Notes: a model not told the origin generated them from the sequence alone. Positions 31,819 to 43,959 are shown, counted from the first letter of the stretch. The stretch is 64,000 bases of DNA from Thalassia testudinum (GCA_037157565.1 JAZHRO010000003.1:37399001-37463000), one strand, 5' to 3'. A program made the numbers and translations.

Positions 31819-34800
31819 TTACAAAAAGGATCCCCAAGAGTGTATGAGGGACCAGCACTCTCTTACAATACTCTCACAACATACCGGCCTCTCCTGGAAA
31901 AGTCTCTCATTCCTTGCCTTCCATACACACCAAATAGTAGTAGCCATGTGGACATGTGGGTTCTCTCTTACCTCAAACCCATGCCAGATAGAATCCCACT
32001 CTGGTAATGGCTCCTGACAAATTTTTCTCCAGATGACATCAGTGACAAGGCAAGAAGAAAGGATGTGATTTACATTGTCAGTACTCATCTCACACAAAAA
32101 ACAAACATGGTGATCAGTTCCCAACCTTCTGTGGCGTAGATCACTTGTGATTAAACCATCTCTCCTACATAGCCAGAGGAAAATTTGTACCTTGAGAGGA
32201 ATTTTTAACAACCAGATCTTCTTGTCAATGGAATCATATCTCCAACCCTCTTCAATGTTCAACATTCTGTTATAGCCAGATTGGACACTATAAATCCCCT
32301 CCCACAGATATCTGTCCTCCATTCCAGGCCTAGGTCTGAAGCTCTCAAGGTCTAATATAAGCCTTCTCTTTTCTTCCCACAGTCGGGTAGTTCTTCTGCT
32401 GGACTCCTCACCATCCAGATTCTAGCTACTACTGCTGCAGGACCAGACCTTGCTGACAGTGGCACCCTTGTCAGCTGCTGCAGCAAAAGCTCTTGGGTAG
32501 AGCTCCTTCAAGACACCCAGTTCAGACCGTCCCTCCTTCCAGAAACTGAAGGACCTGCCATCTCCAAGTGATGGTTGTAGTAGATGGAAGTGATCAGTCA
32601 ATGCCTTAGTTACAGATTTCTAGAAGGGAGAAGGATAGTTGGGCTAAAGTCTGGACAACATGCTATTGGATGCTCCATATCTGTCTTTAATTAAAACAGA
32701 CCATGACTTCAGGTCGCCTTGCAGCAGTTTAACAGCCCATTTAAGTAGTAGAGCATCATTAAAATGCTACAGGGACTTAATCCCAAGACCACCCTTCTCT
32801 TTAGGATAGCAGATTTGATCCCATTTGAGAGGCTGCAAGAAACTGCTCTTATGTCTAGCTCCCTTCCAAAAGAATCTCTTCCTCATCACATCCAACCTTT
32901 TCCAAATGGATTTTGGTGCTTTGAAAATGGAAAAGTAGAAAACAAGGATGGAGGTGACTACCGAGTTGAGCAAGACAAGTCTTCCACCTCTGGATAGGAA
33001 CTTGCTATGCCAACCATCTAATTTCATAGAAATCTTGTCAAAAAGGCAGTTCCAATCACTTTTCTTCATCCTGGAACACCTCAAAGGCAGCCCTAGATAT
33101 CTGATAAGAAGACTGATGTGGGGAGTCATCAAAATGGCCGCTAAGGCATCTTGCTCCTCCTCAGGTAAGCCAAAGCAGACCAAACCAGACTTATCTCTAT
33201 TCAACCTCAATCCAGAAGGCTCACCAAAAATATTAACCATATGATGCAGAGCCATTGCTCCATCCATGGACCCTTCAACAAAAAAAATAGTATCATCTGC
33301 ATACTGAAGAATGGGAGCCAGATTATTCCTACAAGATAGTGAATATCCTTTGACAAGACCAGCTTCAGCAAGCTTACAAGCAAACCAAGCCAAACTGTCA
33401 ACTGCCAAATTGAAGATCAGGGGAGCCAGGGGACATCTTTTCCTAATGCCACATTGGGGCTGAATCCACGCACCACAAGGTTTTCCATTTATTAGAGGGG
33501 TGAAGGAGGCAGTGGTAATACATCTTTTAACCCAACCTATCCAAGTAGAAGGAAAGCCCCTTCTTTTAAGCACATCCCAGAGATAAGGCCAACTGATGGA
33601 GTCATAAGCTTTACGAAAGTCAACCTTCCAAAGGAAGGCCTTGCACTTTCTTTTATGCCAGCCATAAATCATCTCTTGGTCTAAGATAAATGATTCTTGT
33701 AGAGATTTGCCAGGGAGGAATGCTGATTGAGCAGGATGGATCAGATCTTGCAATATGGGCCTCAATCTATTGGCCAGGACCTTGCCAATCACGAAGTACA
33801 AGGAGTTAGAGAGGGCAATGAGTCTAAACTCTTGGAAGGATTCAGCACCTATGGTTTTTGGCAAAAGAAACAGATAAGATCTATTTATCCTTTCAAAGCC
33901 AAAATTGCAACTTTCAAACTCTCTAATCACTTCCATAACCTCTGTGCCCATAATGTCCCACAGTTCTTTGTAGAAGAAAACTTGGATTCCATCAGGACCA
34001 GGCGACCCTTCACAGTTGAGATCCTTAATGTCCTTCAAGACTTCAACTTCAAATATGGGTTTAATCAGGTTGGACCCCTGAGACTCATTAATTTTGGGTA
34101 GATCACTAGCTATCATCCTCCAATTACCCCTACCTGTAGCTCTTGAAGATTCCTTAAAATACCTGACAGCCTCATCTCTGATATCAGATAAGGAGGTAAT
34201 TCTTTGCTCCTCTATAACCATTGAAGAGATCAGATTAGTTCTTCTCCTAGAACTAGCAGCCAGGTGAAAAAATTTGGTGTTTGCATCCCCCTCACTTAGC
34301 CATAGCTGCCTAGAACGCTCCCTCTAATCCATCTCCAGTTTCAGGTCTTCTTCAATCACCACCCCCTGCCATCTCTTTCTATCTGCAAGGTCCAGCTCAG
34401 ACAGATGAGCCACAGCTTCTTTGGTATCCAGTTCTTGAATTTTCAGCAAGGCCTCACGACGCTTCTGATGTCCGAGAATAGAGATAATATCTCCATACTC
34501 CTTCAGCATACCTTTCAAAGCCACAATCTTGGAAGCCAATCTGAAGGTAGCCATGCCTTCACCCTGCTGTGACCTCCACCAGCTAGCAAACATGTCTTTG
34601 AAACTTGGTTCCCTCAGCCAAGATTTTCTAAATTTGAAGTAGGAGCCAGCCACCACCTATTCACCATTTTCCCACACCAAGGGTGTATGATCAGAGAATG
34701 GGCGTTCAAGACCATAAACAAATGACATCTAGAAGAGATCCATTAGCTCAGCATTGCCAAAAAACCTATCAATCTTGGACATGAGCCCATTAGCATTCTT

Positions 34801-35355
34801 CCAAGTGAATTCAGCCCCTGACGAAGGAAATTCACACATTCCCAAGGCCTAGACCATCAATTGGAATCCAGTGGTAGAGTTGTCCACCACCCCATTTGGT
34901 CTATCACTCCCCAATAAAGTACAATTGAAGTCCCCTCCAACAAGCCAAGCCCCCCCATCTACAAAATCTGCAGCCATGTTCCAATCCTCCCACAGCTCCT
35001 GCCTCCTGCTAGGATCGTTTGGACCATACACACCTTTCACAAAGAAGACATTGTCCCCCTGGCCTCTTTTGAATCTACAAGTCAGAAGGTGCCTAGCCAT
35101 AGAAACCTCCTCCAAACACAGCAGCTACTTCTTCCACCAGATGGCAATTCCCCCAGATCTGCCATTGGAATTGACCACCACAAGGTCATTTGCAAGACCT
35201 ACCCTCATCTCCTCCCATGCCCTGTTAGACTCACAATCAATGTGTGTCTCTTGAAGGATAGCACAGTCGATTTCCCATTCACGCAAATATCTAAGTAGAG
35301 ACCCCCTCCTACTTCTATCGCACAACCCACGCACATTCCAGGTTAGGACCCTCAT
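31819..35355 (-). pseudogene. L3 ORF2: endonuclease, RT, zf-RVT; nine TAG stops
   Basis: The frame runs unbroken by indels from ATG 35355 to TAA 31819 (1179 codons with the stop). The endonuclease has WNVRGL, QETH, GGDFN and SDHTP (to about 34660). RT lies in 32767-34221 (SPGPDGIQ, WKVDFRKAYDSISW, catalytic YADD at about 33300, FFWKG). The C-terminal zinc-binding region has CFLCEMS...HILSSC at about 32060-32110. Nine in-frame stops, all TAG, sit at 35125, 34849, 34729, 34657, 34324, 32767, 32644, 32620 and 32422 (lowest coordinate of each). L2 shows Gln or Trp at most of these sites. Inactive unless TAG were read as sense. Confidence 0.93.
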
Positions 35356-37049
35356 TTGGGAGTCAGGTCTGTCCCCTTCTTAGCTGCAGAAGCTCTGCTA
35401 ACCTTCATCACAACTGCAATGATAGATTCATCAACTCTTTGTGTAGGAGTGTGCCTTCTAAGCCTCAGCTTGTATGGAGGTTTCCCAATCCTAGCAGTAG
35501 AAGGAGTCTTTGACTTCAATTTCATGATATCAGCCACAGAAGAGCAATTCTGCAAGTCTAAGGAATTCACAGAGGAGTTCACCAGAACAGAATCAACAGG
35601 CTCATTAATCACATTCACTTCCATCCCTTCATCAGGCTCACCAGGATGGTCTTTCAGGTCCTCGGCCACAACTTCATTAAACACATTCATTTCCATCCCT
35701 TCATCAGCCACCACTGCAGCTACCTCTTGGATCAGAGGTACTTCAGCCACTTCCTCCAGAGCTTCATTCCTCATCTCCTCAACTCCTAAGCTCCCTACCC
35801 CATCTACCAGTTCCCTACCCCTAGAGAATTCTACCACCACCTCCTGGCTAGCACAGTTTAGTTGCAAGGAAGGAGCTTTGGTTTTCAGCACCTCAGCATA
35901 GGAGGGGAGGTCTTGGATCAGAGGTACTTCAGCCACACCCTCCAGAGCTTCAGTCCTCACCTCCTCAACTCCCAATCTCCCTACCCCATCTACCGATTCC
36001 CTACCTTTAGCGCATTCTGCCACCATTTCCTGACTAGCACAGTTTGGTTGCAAGGAAGGAATTTTGGTTTTCAGCACCTCAGCATAAGAGGGGGGGTGAT
36101 GTCTAGGCACGACCTCCCTATTTGCCACAATAAAATTCAAAAAGAGCATCCAAGAGCTGCCCCCACATCTGAGGATCAGTTTATCAGGAATGGTACCAGC
36201 CCTAAAGACCTTCACCCTCACTTTTAGAGCACTAGCATCTCCTTCAGTCAGACCAACAACAGCATCCTCAGCCACAGATGCAAACCCGGCTACCATGTTT
36301 TCCACCACCTTCCTAGACCTTAGATGCAAAGGCAGACCTTTGATCTCAAGAACACCAGACCTGGAAATTGTTCTTTGAGGGGGATGCTCAGGTAGAGAGC
36401 CATCAAAGGGGGATACCAGCCGCCATATCGCTGATAATCCACCCAATTTGCTAGTCTGAAAATAATACTTCTCTACATCTACTGCACCCACATCAAAAAG
36501 CACAAATCGCGACGAAGAGATAACCGCAATTTTCCAAGCATCAGTTGATAGAGGAAGAGATCTCACCAATTGCCGAATTCTGTCCATCAAAAGGGTACCC
36601 ACCATTACTTCTCCAATCAAAGCACCATGTAGAACCAGCTCTGCTACCTTAACATCCTCGGTCAGGGGAATCTCCACATCTGGGGCGGGAGGTGGGAGGG
36701 GCATCTGTAGCTCACCCCTAGGCAGTGAAGGTGTATTGCAATCCCTGCCCCCAGAATCACCGCAAGTCACCAAGTAGGCAGCCTGTTTGTGACCAAATCC
36801 TCCACACTCAAGACAAAGCAGTGGCCGCCGGCAGGCCGCCGCCAGGTGCCCCCGAAGCCGACATCTAAAGCAAATCACCTCCCTCAGACTTTTGCCCCAG
36901 CCACCTTGAAAACCCCTCTTGCCCAAGGTCCTAATTCCATCAGGCACATGGACGCCACACACCTTCCTACGCCAAGATCGCGAACGCCATACCGCCCATT
37001 CGTCAGACTCATTCGCACGGGTGTCAGGGCCCCTCAAGCGGCTGGCCAT
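35352..37049 (-). CDS. L3 ORF1: CCHC and DUF4283-like RNA-binding protein (intact frame)
   Basis: The open frame of 565 codons from ATG 37049 is the only long intact coding frame in the window. Upstream codons to 37238 lie outside the element. The N-terminus is Arg-rich. Zinc knuckles follow: CFRCRLRGHLAAAC is complete, and CLECGGFGHKQAAY has Tyr in place of the last Cys. A DUF4283-like region has WRLVSPFD and LPEHPPQ. Then come two tandem copies of a 62-residue acidic segment (PSYAEVLKTK...), a short repeat of DEGMExNV, and the C-terminal motif PPYKLRLRR. In the family, ORF1 coats the LINE RNA. The stop overlaps the ORF2 start as ATGA. Confidence 0.85.
   Translation of the reverse strand: MASRLRGPDTRANESDEWAVWRSRSWRRKVCGVHVPDGIRTLGKRGFQGGWGKSLREVICFRCRLRGHLAAACRRPLLCLECGGFGHKQAAYLVTCGDSGGRDCNTPSLPRGELQMPLPPPAPDVEIPLTEDVKVAELVLHGALIGEVMVGTLLMDRIRQLVRSLPLSTDAWKIAVISSSRFVLFDVGAVDVEKYYFQTSKLGGLSAIWRLVSPFDGSLPEHPPQRTISRSGVLEIKGLPLHLRSRKVVENMVAGFASVAEDAVVGLTEGDASALKVRVKVFRAGTIPDKLILRCGGSSWMLFLNFIVANREVVPRHHPPSYAEVLKTKIPSLQPNCASQEMVAECAKGRESVDGVGRLGVEEVRTEALEGVAEVPLIQDLPSYAEVLKTKAPSLQLNCASQEVVVEFSRGRELVDGVGSLGVEEMRNEALEEVAEVPLIQEVAAVVADEGMEMNVFNEVVAEDLKDHPGEPDEGMEVNVINEPVDSVLVNSSVNSLDLQNCSSVADIMKLKSKTPSTARIGKPPYKLRLRRHTPTQRVDESIIAVVMKVSRASAAKKGTDLTPK
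35725..36096 (-). repeat. Tandem 186-bp duplication in L3 ORF1
   Basis: Two head-to-tail copies with a 186-bp period encode 62 residues each, with about 15 substitutions between them. The frame is kept. Confidence 0.88.
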
Positions 37050-37127
37050 CCTTGTCAGAGCTTCCCGCCCAAAGGAGAATTCAAATTTCACCGGATCTTC
37101 TCTCTCCTCCCGAAGATTCCGCCCAAC

Positions 37128-37143
37128 TCTTTTCTTCTTTATT
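37128..37143. repeat. Target-site duplication of L3 (right copy)
   Basis: TCTTTTCTTCTTTATT, identical to 31725-31740. Confidence 0.95.
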
Positions 37144-37659
37144 AAAAATGAATATACCCCTCTTATTATTTTTATGAATTTTCTTTTCAAATTTTTGTAT
37201 TTATATATTTTTATTTTTATGTATAGAAGATTTTTCAATTTTTATGATTTTTTTTTCAAAAATTTTTTAAATTTTTATGAAAATTTTATCATTTTTGGAA
37301 TTTTTATTTTTTTAAATTTCGTGGATATTTAATTTTTATGTGTTTTTATTTTTTAACCCACACTTAAAGTGAAATTTTCACTTTAACACCCCCAAGCCAA
37401 AATTTTACAATATCCTCATTGTAAGAAGGGTGAAAAATATTACACTTCATTTATATAGGGTGATGAAAGGAGTCGAATAGAGGAGATTAAAAATTTCAAT
37501 GCGGACGATTTTAATTTTAACTAAAGGTTAGAGTGGTCAGTCGGACTAAATGAAGGTAATCAATATGAAGTGAAATTTTAAAGTAAGTGTATAAGAAAAT
37601 CAAAAAGGGTAGAAACAGGAAACAACTATGTACAAATGTAGTGGATGGATCGAAAAACT
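37144..37659 (-). other. G3 sequence between integrase and L3, non-coding
   Basis: T-rich stretch to about 37350, then ordinary AT-rich sequence. No frame follows the integrase stop. Confidence 0.6.
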
Positions 37660-38990
37660 CTAGTGGAGCCTGTAACATTCTCCAACAAAACCCAAAGGAT
37701 GTGATTCCAAGAAAGGTTTAAGATGTTGACCATTGACTTTGAAGGGTTGATCCTTGTTGGGTTCAGTGATTTCGACAGCTCCATTATCGAAGACTCTAAC
37801 TACAATAAATGGCCCTTGCCATTTAGACCTAAGTTTACCAGGGAAGAGCTTCAAACAGGCATCAAATAACAACACCTTCTGACAAGGTGCAAAGGATTTA
37901 TGGGAAATGAATTTGTCGTGGAAGGCTTTAAGTTTCTCCTTATCCAGCTTTGAACTTTCATAAGAATCATGAGGTAATTCCTCGAGTTCACTAAGCTGTA
38001 ATCTACGATTTTCACCAGCCTTCAAGAGGTCTGAATTACAAGCTTTAATTGCCCAATAGGCCTTGTGTTCAATTTCTACGGGAAGATGACAGGGTTTCCC
38101 ATAAACAAGTCTATATGGTGACATGCCTATTGGTGTTTTGTGGGCAGTCCTATAAGCCCACAAAGCCTCATCTAAACGGGAAGACAAATCCTTCCTATTG
38201 GGTCGGATTGTCATTTGAAGGATCTTTTTGATCTCCCGATTAGAGACCTCAGTTTGCCCATTAGTTTGGGGATGATAAGGTGTAGAAATACAATGTGCAA
38301 CCCCATATTTTCTAAGTAAATGATTACACTGGGTATTAATAAAATGGGAACCGCCGTCAAAAATAATAGCACGAGGTACCCCAAAACGAGCGAAAATGTG
38401 ATTCTGTATAAAAGGATGACAACTCGATGGTCGTTTGTACGTGTGGGTATGGCTTCAATCTAACGAGAAACATAGTCGACGATAAGTAAAATATAATGGA
38501 AGCCAAAAGAGGATGGAAACAGACCCATAAAATCTATGCCCCATATGTCAAAGATTTCACAGACTAGAATTGGGTTCAAAGGCATCATGTCTTTCCAAGA
38601 CATGCCACCAAGTGTTTGGCGGCGACTACATGCCTTACAATAAGTCTGAGAATCAACAAATAATGTGGGCCAATAAAACCTGCATTGCAAAACTTTTGCA
38701 GCAGTCTTTCTACCAGAAAAGTGACCACCACAGGCCTGGTCATGACAAAAAGATAGGATAGAATCAATCTCAGAAGAGGTGACACAATGCCTGATGATTT
38801 GATCATTACAGAGTCTAAAAAGATATGGATCTTCCCAAAAATAGTATTTGGCTTCTGCTTTGAGTCGTGATTTGCGATTCCTATCCCAATCTGGCAGGAA
38901 TTGATGTGTAACCAAATAATTAACAATATCTGCATACCAAGGAAGATCTGTGGATATAGTCAAAAGATGTTCATCAGGGAAGTGTTCTGT
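37660..38990 (-). pseudogene. G3 integrase (broken)
   Basis: The zinc-binding N-terminus is at about 38640-38790 (HDQACGGHFSGRKTA, then CKACSRRQ). The core starts with DIWGIDFMGLF and VDYVSR; the next codon is TAG where Trp is usual. The core middle (38215-38455) carries shifts. The C-terminal part at 37660-38214 is open ([34 protein letters not shown]). This arrangement and wording fit Athila-type integrase. It ends the pol polyprotein. Confidence 0.88.
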
Positions 38991-38999
38991 GATTGGTGG

Positions 39000-40260
39000 A
39001 GATGATTCGATTGTATCAGAAGGAAGATGGGAAAGATGATCTGCAACAACATTTTGCCTACCCGCCTTATCACGAATTTCTAGGTCAAATTCTTACAAAA
39101 GCAAGATCCATCTGATTAACCTAGGTTTCGTGTCCTTCTTAGATAGAAGGTGTTGGATACCTGAGTGATCAGAGGACACTATGATTTGAGATCCAAGTAT
39201 GTAAGATCTAAATTTTTCTAATCCAAATACTATTGCTAGTAACTCTTTCTCTATAACTGCGTAATTCCTTTGTGTCTCATTCAATGTTTTACTAGCATAG
39301 TAAATTACCACCGGATTCTTCTCAATTTTCTATCCTAAAACAGCTCCTATTGCATAATCTGATGCATCACACATGATTTCAAATGGTAAATCCCAATTAG
39401 GTGGTTGCAAAATTGGAGCCTGTGTAACTCTGTCTCTCAAAGTTTTAAATGCTAAAATACACTCATTCATCTCAAAATCGCATCCTTTGTGAGGAGGTTT
39501 ATGAGTGGTCGGGCAATTTTTGAAAAATCAAGGATGAATCTTCTATAAAATCTCACATGCCCGAGAAATGATCTAATGCCTTTGATCGAGTCAGGGATTG
39601 GAAGATTTGCAATTTGATTGATCTTGGCTCTATCTACCTGGATACCCCGCTCAGATATGAGATGACCAAGTACTATGCCCTCAGGAATCATAAAATGGCT
39701 CTTCTCCCAACTAAGGACAAGGTTAACCTCAATGCATCTTTTTAGAACCTTCAACAAATTATCCAAGCAAATATCAAATGTTTCCCCGAAGACTGAAAAA
39801 TCATCCATAAAAACCTCCATAAATTCACCCACCATTTCGGTAAAAATGGCTAACATGCAACACTGAAAAGTTGCGGGCGCGTTGTAAAGCCCAAATGGCA
39901 TTCTTCGGAAAGCAAAGGTTCCGAAGGGGTAGGTGAAAGTTGTTTTCTCTTGATCTTCGGGATAAATTGCAACTTGATTACATCTAGAGTAACCATCTAA
40001 AAAGCAGAAGAACCTATTACCAGTTAATCTCTCAAAGATCTGATCAATGAATGGCAAAGGAAGATGATCTTTTTTTGTAACAGAATTCAATTTTCGATAA
40101 TCAATATAAACCCACCACGAATTCGCAATTCGTGTGGGAATGGTTTCTCCCGATTCAATTTTGATTATGGTGAGTCCTGCCTTTTTGGGTACCACTTGAA
40201 TTGGACTCACCCAAGGGCTATCAAATATAGGATAGATGATATCAGCATCAAGTCACTTGA
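39000..40260 (-). pseudogene. G3 reverse transcriptase and RNase H (broken)
   Basis: RT is open at 39467-40210: YIDYRKLNSVTKKDHLPLPFIDQ, FCFLDGYSRCNQ (usual GYSGYNQ changed), FGLYNAPATFQ and the catalytic FMDDFSVFG. RNase H follows at 39093-39311 (YYASKTLNETQRNYAVIEKELLAIVF, SDHSGIQHLL). Stops between are TAG (about 39331, at a usual Gln) and TAA (about 39096). The wording of the RT box is Athila-like. Confidence 0.9.
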
Positions 40261-40453
40261 TTATTTCTTTCTTAACGACCTCCTTTAGATTAGGGTTTAG
40301 GCATCTTTGAGCTTCTCTTGAAGGTTGTACCCCATCTTCAATATAGATGTGATGAGTACAAAAATTGGGGATAATCTAGTGAGATCATGTAAAGTCCACC
40401 AAATTGCCTTCTTGTGATCTCGAAGTACTTTGATCAATTTGGATTCTTGTGAT

Positions 40454-41393
40454 TCAGATAGATGAGAATTTATTATTATAGGATATGTTGATCAGATTCG
40501 AGATATACATATTTAAGATTATTAGGTAATGGTTCAATTCAAGCATAGGAGGAGAATCAACAGCAGGATTTGGGGCGGGATTTTCAATTGTGAAAAGTGA
40601 TTCAGATTCAGAGTCAAATTCGGGATTGACTAGTGATTCCAATAACATTTCATTGCTTTGAGGATATGGGATATCAAAAGATGTGCCTTCTAAACCTAGA
40701 GAACTAATGTCATCCTCAAAAACTTCTATTGATTTTATTTCCTCAATCCATTCACAATCAAATCCACTAGAAGCTCTAAATATATCTAACTTAATTGTCT
40801 TCTCCCCAAATTTTAATTCAATCTTTCCTGATTCGCAATTAATGTTGGCTTTTGCAGTAGTCAAAAAAGGTCTCCCTAAGATAATTGGGGTGTCTTTAAT
40901 GTGTTCGGGTACTTCCATATCAAGAACAATAAAATCTACAGGGAAGTAAAAATCTTGAACTCTTACAATAACATCCTCCAACATTCTTTTTGGAGACTTA
41001 ATAGATCTATCAGCTAATTGTAAAGTCACATTGGTAGACTTAAGGTTTTCTATTTGAAAGTGTTTTACCAAAGAGAAAGGAATGAGGTTAATAGAAGCTC
41101 CTAAATCTAGGAGGACTCTATTAAAACTCTGACCTCCAATTATACAGGAAATAAATGGAGATCCTGGGTCTTTCTTTTTCAAAGGAAGCGTACTTGAAAT
41201 AATAGAGCTCACATGCTCTGAAAGTACAATAGTGCATCCTTTCTTCAACTTACGCTTAGGAGTACACAATTCCTTAAGAAATCTCGCATAAGTCGGAATG
41301 TGTTTGATAGCATCTAGGAGTGGGATATTAATATGTACCTGTTCAAAAATCTTAATCAAATATTCATCTAATGTAACAGGTTATTTTTGTTTC
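40454..41393 (-). pseudogene. G3 aspartic protease region
   Basis: A frame of 301 codons (41359-40454) carries LLDLGASINLIPFS; the usual catalytic Asp-Thr/Ser-Gly is Asp-Leu-Gly here. It also has VDFIVLDMEVPEHIKDTPIILGRPFL, the hallmark of Athila-type protease. KRKLKKGCTIVLSEHVSSI precedes it. The changed catalytic triplet suggests an inactive enzyme. Confidence 0.85.
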
Positions 41394-43575
41394 CTAGTCT
41401 TCTTCAAAGCTTATGGGAATAGGACGTGAGGTATTATCCTGATCTCGCGAATTAGCGAGAATTGCAGGATCTGGTTTTGCACCTCTTCCAGGTGTAGAAA
41501 CAGGGGTTAATCTAGATGTACTAGGGTCTTGGGATTGGTTTCTTAGAAAAACTGGATCCCTAGTGGAAGTTCCACAGTGGGTTGTAACAAAGTTAATACC
41601 CGCATGAGAAGAAGAAGCAACTGAAGAAGAAGATGCTTGTGAATTTTGGAAAGATAGATCATTAATTAATGGTTGATTCGCAACTGATTGTTGTTGATTT
41701 GGATATTCAAAATCAAGATTAGAAATAGGTGGATTCAGATTTGGATTTAGGTTTGGATTCAAGGGTAATTGATTAAGAAGATGGACATGCCCCTGATTCG
41801 GATTTTGAACTCCCGGGTGTTGTCTTTGCTGGATATTCCTAGGGTTTGGAATTAGCTGGGATGGAAGGGTCCCTAGGTGACGAGATTCAGCTAACTGCGT
41901 GATTTGACCCCTAAGATCAGCCAATTCTTTCGAACATTGTCGTTGGACTTCAGCAAGAGCTTCAGCATTTTGTCGCTGGCTCTTAGTCACAGCTCTTAAA
42001 ATCTGGTCTAGCTGTGAATCTCTATTTGGCCCTACAGGGTTTTGCGAACCCGCGTAAAATGGCCTCACATTGTGTTGCTGAAACGATAATGTAGGCGGGT
42101 TTTGTCTGGTCTAAGTCGGATATGATGGTCTTTGAGTATGGTCAGACCAAGAAAAATTAGGGTGATTAGGCCATCCAGGATTATAGGAATTTGAATATGG
42201 ATTTGATCTTGCTGTGTATCCCTGAATGGCGTTCAGGTCAAGAGGATAAGGCGTGTTTTCTGCAAGAAAAGGGTGGGTAAGATTGTGGGACAAAGGTCCC
42301 TCCTTGGGTTAGTGAAGGAGTAGATAGAAAACCCAAGGGAGATGGGTCACTAGAATCCAGATTATTCACAAATTCCCTCCCCGCGGGAATTTGCAAAATA
42401 GGTAAATATGTGGGATTCGTAGCAAGTAGAGGCATAAGAGTCTTCATTGTGTTTTTAACCTCGTCGAGATGCTTTGCTACGATATCTACTTTGTCTAGTT
42501 TTTTTGCAATAATCTCTAAATCCTTTGAACTGGACGGATTACCGATCTCGTGAATGCCCTTATGCAGATTTTGATGATTCGTATTCGTGCCCTGCGAAAA
42601 TTGTGACATAGATGCGTTATTGATCGACTTTTCTGCCATCCATTCAAATAATTCTGAAGTGGATTCTGCGTCACGATTTAGAAAATTCCCTCCACAAAAG
42701 GCATCGACTAGATTGCGAATGCCCTCTTGTAAACTATAATAAAAGATATGCATGAGTTGCCAACGAGGGAAATCATGATGTGGGCATTTCCTTTGCAATT
42801 CATGAAAATGTTCCCACGCTTCATAAATTGGTTCTCCTTGATTTTGATTGAAAGTAGTAATAGCTTGCTTTAAAGCATTGGTTCGACCAATAGGAAAGAA
42901 TTTCTTCAAAAATGTGGATTCAAGTTCAGCCCAAGTTGAGATTGGTCTTGCTATAATTCTATACCAATAAGCTACTTTATCTTTAAGGCTAAAAGAGAAC
43001 ATCTTCATTAGTATGATTTCCCTATTTTGATTTCGAGGACCAAGAGTTTGAGATAGATTTTTAAGATCTTCTATATGTTGAAATGGATCCTCGGATGCAA
43101 ATCCGTGAAAGTGGGGGATTAAGCCTATAATATTTCGCTTTAATTCCGAATCATTCTCCCCAATAGGAATCCTAACATTAGGCTCTACTTGTGCATTAGA
43201 TGGGTTATAATAATCTCTTAGTAGAGGCCTTGGATGATGGATCGGTAAATCAGGGTTTTCAAAACTCGCCTCAGGTCGAGGTGAAGGACGAGTTTGAAGA
43301 GTCTGTAAATTATTCAAGGCTGCTGTTAATAGATTGATTTGTCTTGTTTGCTCTAGCATCCTAAGATTATGGTTTAGGAGCGCCTCATGAACATCAAAAG
43401 GTGGCATCTCCCCCTGACCAGAAGAAGAAGGGATCTCGGGATTAAGATTCTGCATTGGATCCATGGAAGTAAATGGATCAGATGGGAAAACCATTGGTTG
43501 CTTATCTACAACCGGCCTAGGATCAGCTGTCAATGGTGGTGCAAGAGGCAGTTGCAAGGATCGCCTCCCGTCCAT
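41394..43575 (-). pseudogene. G3 gag (one frameshift, one stop)
   Basis: I place the start at ATG 43575 (MDGRRSLQLP) rather than the longer frame from 43641. The retrotransposon gag domain is at about 42650-43000 (WAELESTFLKKFFPIGRTNAL, EAWEHFHELQRKCPHHDFPRW, FYYSLQEGIRNLVDAFCGG), wording typical of Athila gag. The frame shifts by one at about 42270-42295 and meets a TAG at about 42112. It continues Pro/Asn-rich to 41394. Confidence 0.88.
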
Positions 43576-43959
43576 AAACAGAAAATAATGTGCAAGTGCA
43601 CACACACACCACCGGTAAAACAGCGGCACAAAAACCTGCAAAACAGCTCAAAAGACACGGATTTTGCTCTTCTTTCAAAGGAAAGAAGAAATTCCTAAGG
43701 TACACAAAGTAATTTGACGCAAACAAATAGAGTAACAGTATCAAAATACGCGTCCTAATCTGTGTCTATGCAGGTGCGTACCTTAAAGCTCAAAGGTCTA
43801 AGGTCTAGGATTGAGACCGCTCACTACTGGCTCCCTGGGGCTCTAATAGTGAGACAAACTTATTGATCTTCGACCAAAGCCCTAAGAGGTGCAAAGAGGA
43901 GAGATAGAAAAATAGACTCGTGTGACTCTAGTGATCGCGTTGTGTGGTTGTAATTAAAA
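43576..43959 (-). other. G3 leader; no primer-binding site recognised
   Basis: Short leader between 5' LTR and gag. The sequence next to the LTR, read on the minus strand, starts TTTTAATTACAACC and does not match the tRNA primer sites I know for this group. Confidence 0.6.

Larger units (their letters stand above)
31741..37127 (-). mobile_element. L3: full-length LINE (5387 bp)
   Basis: This is a complete LINE in minus orientation with a short poly-A tail (T run at 31741-31748), a 16-bp target-site duplication, ORF1 without stops and ORF2 in one frame. It is the innermost and therefore youngest member of the nest. Same family as L2, judged by the coding and 3' end sequence. Confidence 0.95.

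Noticed and set aside
33727..34101. Plus-strand frame of 124 codons
   Set aside because: Antisense shadow of the L3 reverse transcriptase.
35356..36227. Plus-strand frames of 181 and 121 codons
   Set aside because: Antisense shadows of L3 ORF1, composition explained by the coding strand.
37660..43575. Integrated pararetrovirus (caulimovirus) considered for the RT regions
   Set aside because: Integrase follows RT/RNase H, and LTRs and 5-bp target-site duplications are present, so these are Ty3/gypsy elements.
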